DNA from: Bacteroidales bacterium | GTDB lineage: Bacteria; Bacteroidota; Bacteroidia; Bacteroidales; JAADGE01 | Assembly (NCBI GenBank): GCA_024762915.1 | Contig: JANTGL010000024.1 | Location: forward strand, 1 to 16,443 | Direction: 5' to 3' | DNA length: 16,443 nucleotides | Part shown: positions 13,343 to 16,443 of the stretch, piece after piece | How positions within the stretch are numbered: position 1 is the first letter of the stretch | Layout of the letters: the number at the start of each line of letters is the position of its first letter | Program-made: the position numbers and the translations under genes | Notes under the pieces: generated by a model | The model's database searches: none | What the model was told of the DNA's origin: nothing | Seen by the model: the letters and a program-made list of their open reading frames with translations, nothing else

Positions 13343-16309
13343 TCAAACATCATTAGGCTTTAAAATAATACCTTTACTTCTTTTACTGTCAATTTTAATT
13401 AAAAATTCGCTGTTAAAACGAATGTGTTTTACTAAATCATCTTCATAAACGGCTTCAGCTTCAGATAAAAAATCCAAATCCCAAAAGCCGTCTTTTTTAA
13501 ACGGATTTATAGTAAAATATCCGACTTTAAAAGAAGTGAGGTTTTGAAAAAAATGTGTGCCTTGGCTCGGTTCAATCTGATAGTTTTCCAAGCCGAATTC
13601 TACAATCAATCGGGCACCGGAAATCTGCGACCACACAACCGGTATGCCTAACCACGGATCGCTTGAACCCCATCTTCCGGGACCGATTAAAATGTAGTTT
13701 TTATCTTCCCGAACCATTTGATTATTCAATCGTTCAATAATATCAACGCATGCTTGATTATTTAATGAATCAAATTTATCGGGTTTTACATAAATTACAT
13801 CGAATATATTTTTTATAACGCCGTGTCCCAGAACTTTTTCGGAATATAGAATTGAATCTGAAATATCATTTTCCGAAAACTTAATTTCATCTTCGATAAT
13901 ATTTTCAACGATGGGGCGTATTTGCAAAAGATTAAAAAATTTATAAGGACTGTTTTCAGAATTCAGATTAACCGCAAATTCAATTTCCACCGGATTATTC
14001 ATGGCATTTTCACAAATTCTCATAACGTCTTTTATAATCTCAGTCAAAGGAAATGAATTGTGTTTAAGTACATTAGCAAAAGTAATTAGGCGTTTCCCTT
14101 CATAAATTTTCCCTTCTTTTAATACATTATCATGAAAATCATATACCGAAGAAATATCATAAATTGATTCATCTTTTTCCGCTTGTTTAATGCGGTATGA
14201 TTTGTAATTCATGCTGTCATCCGTTGATGCTGTAAAGCTTTCGGGAGATAAATCAAGTGCAAAAAATGTTTTTTGTGTTTCTCGTAAAGCCATATCCGGT
14301 GAAGACAGTTGAAGAATTTTTTTCGGATGATTCGGTGAAAATCGTAATGTTCGTTTTCCTTCAACTATGTGTTTTCCGAGTCCCAAAGCAACATTTACGA
14401 TTCCTCCTTCCGGTTTTTCATCTTCAATGGGATAAAAATTAACCGAACGTATCACACCGGAAAAAGTGGGATAAAATCGATTTTCGTAGGTTGTTCCGCA
14501 AACTTCCTGTAAAACAATACCCATTTTTTCTTCATCTATTAAATTTTTGGTTGCCTTCATGTATGCCTTTGTTTCTTTATAAAAAACGGAAGCATAAACG
14601 GACTTTATTGCAATAAGAAGTTGATTTAAATTTGTATCGGAATCGGCAGAATTAGCTGTCATATAAGTTGAATATACTCCTGCAAAGGGCTGATAATGTG
14701 AATCTTCAAGAACACTGGACGAACGAACGGCAAGAGGTTTCTTTATAACTTGCAAAAATGTTTTTAAATCATCTTTTGTTTCTTGCCTAATTTCTGAAAC
14801 AACAAATTTTTCTAAAATTTCTTGATTGCTTTTATTTGTCAAAGCAAAGGGATACAGGTTATTATCTTCCATAAAATTGTCGAATATTTCAGTGGAAAGA
14901 ACAACTGTTTTAGGAATTTTTACGATGGTATTCGGAAATTTATCAAGCTCGGGATTTTTTTTAATTAATGAATCCAAAAATGCTAAACCTCTGGCTTTTC
15001 CTCCGAGTGAACCTTGTCCCATTCTTGAGAAAATTATTGAATCATCAAAATGATTTCTGTCAAATTCAGCAATAACACCTCTGGACTGTGATTTCCGAAA
15101 ATTGGCAATATTATTATAAATAAATTGTCTTATTTCATCTAACCCTCCGCTGAAATCTTGTTCTTTAATTCCTACAAAAAAATCAGCAAGCGGAAATAAT
15201 GCTCTGGCATAAAGCCATTTAGAAATATGATTTCTGGATATATGGTATCTGAAACTTTCATCAGAAATTTCATTAATACTGTCATGAACTTCTTTTAAAT
15301 TAGATGCTTTTCGGATGACTTCTTTTGTCGCAGGATTGATAAATTGAAAAGCCCCGAATGCAAAATACAGATTCATAAATTTTTTTAATTCCTGAGCCAA
15401 ATTTTCCGAATATTTATGAATAAACCCGACTTTTATTTCTTTTGCCCTTTTTTTATTTTCAATATCTGAGGATTGTAATAATAAGGGTAAAAAACGGTTG
15501 TCTTGTTTTATTTTTGACAAAAATCGAATTCCTGCATCAGGGTCAATTTTTCCGTGTCGCGGAAACTTCATGTCAGAAATTATTCCCAGTAAATTATTTT
15601 TATATTTATTGTAGATTTCAGTTGCTTCTTCATAATTTTTTGCCATCATTATTTTCGGTCTTCCTCGCATCCTTCTCATTTGCTGATGCTCATTCAAACC
15701 TTCTTTCATAAATTTCTTAGATTGTACCAACAAAATTTTGTACATATTAGTCAAATATCCGGAATAATATCGAATTGAATCTTCAACAAGGAGAATTACT
15801 TGAACACCCGCTTTGATATCTCGTTCAACATTCATTTTATCTTCAAGTAATTTGATGATTGCAAGCAGGATATCAGCACTTCCCAACCAACTGAAAACAT
15901 AGTCAATTCCGCTTAAATCTTCGTGGCTTAACATTAAGGAAACTTCTCTGGAGAAAGGTGTCAGTACAACAACCGGTTTTCCGGGATATTTGCGTTTTAT
16001 TTCTTTTGCAAATTCAAAAGCATCAAATTTTTGACCTACGTTTAACATGGTGATAACAAGGTCGATGTAATTTTTTTGCATTTTTCTTAATGCTTGCTCT
16101 GCGGTATCGGCATGCATAATTCGAGGCGGATAACGAAGATTTAATGAAACATATTCGTTGAAAATTTGCTCTTCAATTCTGCCGTCTTCTTCTAAGCTGA
16201 AGGAATCATATTCACTGCAAACAATTAAAACTCGATGAATTCTTTGTTGCATCAAGCTGTCAAAAGGAGTTTCCGAAAAACGAATAAGTTTTGTTATTTC
16301 ATTTTGCAT
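13343..16309 (-). CDS. Two-receiver ATP-grasp protein with PEP/pyruvate-binding (PPDK N-terminal) domain
   Basis: The 988-aa cytoplasmic product begins with two response-regulator-like domains. The first (about 25-155) lacks the acidic pocket and phospho-acceptor Asp (VLIVCSEYDS and LVITMLNVG). The second (about 171-310) looks complete, with Glu176/Asp177, Asp246 in IISDMKF, Ser280-281 and Lys299. A linker leads to a PEP synthase/PPDK N-terminal ATP-grasp domain with GQGSLGGKARGL (431-442), LAVRSSSVLEDS (526-537), NVALGLGKHIVEGKRTLRF (639-657) and LLQIRPIV (794-801). A C-terminal region of about 180 residues with GPGRWGSSDPWLG follows. The swivelling phosphohistidine and PEP-binding barrel domains of true PEP synthase are absent, so PEP synthesis is unlikely; an ATP-dependent phosphotransfer under receiver control is inferred. 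The ATG at 16309 was chosen; an in-frame TTG at 16372 would read through a terminator-like hairpin. Confidence 0.9.
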   Translation of the reverse strand: MQNEITKLIRFSETPFDSLMQQRIHRVLIVCSEYDSFSLEEDGRIEEQIFNEYVSLNLRYPPRIMHADTAEQALRKMQKNYIDLVITMLNVGQKFDAFEFAKEIKRKYPGKPVVVLTPFSREVSLMLSHEDLSGIDYVFSWLGSADILLAIIKLLEDKMNVERDIKAGVQVILLVEDSIRYYSGYLTNMYKILLVQSKKFMKEGLNEHQQMRRMRGRPKIMMAKNYEEATEIYNKYKNNLLGIISDMKFPRHGKIDPDAGIRFLSKIKQDNRFLPLLLQSSDIENKKRAKEIKVGFIHKYSENLAQELKKFMNLYFAFGAFQFINPATKEVIRKASNLKEVHDSINEISDESFRYHISRNHISKWLYARALFPLADFFVGIKEQDFSGGLDEIRQFIYNNIANFRKSQSRGVIAEFDRNHFDDSIIFSRMGQGSLGGKARGLAFLDSLIKKNPELDKFPNTIVKIPKTVVLSTEIFDNFMEDNNLYPFALTNKSNQEILEKFVVSEIRQETKDDLKTFLQVIKKPLAVRSSSVLEDSHYQPFAGVYSTYMTANSADSDTNLNQLLIAIKSVYASVFYKETKAYMKATKNLIDEEKMGIVLQEVCGTTYENRFYPTFSGVIRSVNFYPIEDEKPEGGIVNVALGLGKHIVEGKRTLRFSPNHPKKILQLSSPDMALRETQKTFFALDLSPESFTASTDDSMNYKSYRIKQAEKDESIYDISSVYDFHDNVLKEGKIYEGKRLITFANVLKHNSFPLTEIIKDVMRICENAMNNPVEIEFAVNLNSENSPYKFFNLLQIRPIVENIIEDEIKFSENDISDSILYSEKVLGHGVIKNIFDVIYVKPDKFDSLNNQACVDIIERLNNQMVREDKNYILIGPGRWGSSDPWLGIPVVWSQISGARLIVEFGLENYQIEPSQGTHFFQNLTSFKVGYFTINPFKKDGFWDLDFLSEAEAVYEDDLVKHIRFNSEFLIKIDSKRSKGIILKPNDV

Positions 16310-16336
16310 AGATAAAATTTTACGATAAATGTAAAT

Positions 16337-16367
16337 AAAAAAAGGCGGAATTAAAAATTCCGCCTTT
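16337..16367 (-). terminator. Strong minus-strand terminator or attenuator ahead of the ATP-grasp gene
   Basis: AAAGGCGGAATT (16341-16352) and AATTCCGCCTTT (16356-16367) form a perfect 12-bp stem with a 3-nt loop. On the minus strand it is followed by a seven-T run (complement of 16337-16343, overlapping the stem base). It lies 27 nt upstream of the ATG at 16309. It may end a minus-strand gene outside the window or attenuate the ATP-grasp gene. Confidence 0.75.
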
Positions 16368-16403
16368 AACAACTAACCTAAAACTTACTATGAAAAAAAC
16401 ACT

Positions 16404-16424
16404 TTATGAGTATTAAACTCATGA
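16404..16424. other. Short hairpin near the right edge
   Basis: ATGAGT (16406-16411) and ACTCAT (16417-16422) pair around a 5-nt loop. On the minus strand a seven-T run (complement of 16393-16399) follows 6 nt after the stem. It could be part of the leader of the ATP-grasp gene or the end of an outside transcript. Confidence 0.35.
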
Positions 16425-16432
16425 CAAATTTA
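16425..16432 (-). promoter_or_regulatory. Candidate -7 box (TAAATTTG) upstream of the ATP-grasp gene
   Basis: The minus strand reads TAAATTTG, a match to TAnnTTTG, 115 nt upstream of the ATG at 16309. If it is used, the leader would carry both hairpins at this edge. Confidence 0.4.
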
Positions 16433-16443
16433 TGCTAAATATT

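Noticed and set aside
15442..15711. Plus-strand open frame of 89 codons inside the ATP-grasp gene
   Set aside because: It is antisense to the second receiver region, rich in Phe/Leu as expected from the complement of Lys/Glu codons, and shows no family signal.
16310..16372. TTG at 16372 as start of the ATP-grasp gene
   Set aside because: The extra 21 codons run through a strong terminator-like hairpin and encode a low-complexity hydrophobic stretch; the ATG at 16309 gives a normal cytoplasmic start.
16390..16416. Nine-codon plus-strand frame MKKTLYEY after an A-rich leader
   Set aside because: The context looks like a Bacteroidota gene start, but the frame stops at once; it is too short to call a gene and could be a chance or a lost gene start.

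Overview
The window is AT-rich and reads as chromosomal DNA of a Bacteroidota bacterium, probably a Bacteroidales- or Marinilabiliales-like lineage. The evidence is -7 boxes of the TAnnTTTG type upstream of several genes, weak or absent Shine-Dalgarno sequences, signal-peptidase II lipoproteins, an outer-membrane barrel with a carboxypeptidase-regulatory-like domain, and a TPR / beta-propeller / CRD / OmpA protein of the PorE type. No tRNA, rRNA, CRISPR array or intact transposase was found.

Layout, left to right: (1) the 5' part of an M23 peptidase gene, minus strand, running off the left edge (1-736). (2) Divergent from it, der (951-2273), overlapping by 1 nt a small lipoprotein gene (2273-2827). 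(3) A YbjN/T3SS-chaperone-like small protein gene (2909-3301), a terminator-like hairpin, then a PspA/IM30-like coiled-coil gene (3385-4047). (4) A convergent outer-membrane barrel gene (4037-4876, minus), overlapping the PspA-like gene tail to tail by 11 bp. (5) Divergent from that, a YihY/BrkB membrane protein gene (4970-6298). (6) A two-gene glycoside hydrolase unit on the minus strand: GH5 (7567-8832) then GH10 xylanase (6393-7499), both lipoproteins, for beta-glucan/xylan-type polysaccharides. (7) A 281-bp spacer with an inverted-repeat element and a strong hairpin. (8) An unknown lipoprotein gene (9114-9902, minus). (9) anmK (10066-11145). (10) A PorE-like OmpA-family gene (11310-13331). 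(11) Convergent with it, a large REC-REC-ATP-grasp protein related to PEP synthase N-termini (13343-16309, minus), with a hairpin-rich leader at the right edge.

The genes fall into an envelope theme (M23 peptidase, AnmK muropeptide recycling, PspA-like protein, outer-membrane barrel, OmpA/PorE-like anchor), a housekeeping GTPase (Der), and a carbohydrate-degradation island (GH5, GH10 and possibly the neighbouring lipoprotein).

The most unusual observations are: 65 bp of almost identical DNA encoding the signal peptides of the unrelated GH5 and GH10 enzymes, ending inside the start codon; a 130-bp inverted-repeat element upstream of GH5 holding two near-palindromic TCATCsGATGA boxes exactly 63 bp apart; and a two-receiver ATP-grasp protein that lacks the phosphohistidine and PEP-binding domains of true PEP synthase. 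Identifications rest on motifs read by eye; no database search was run.
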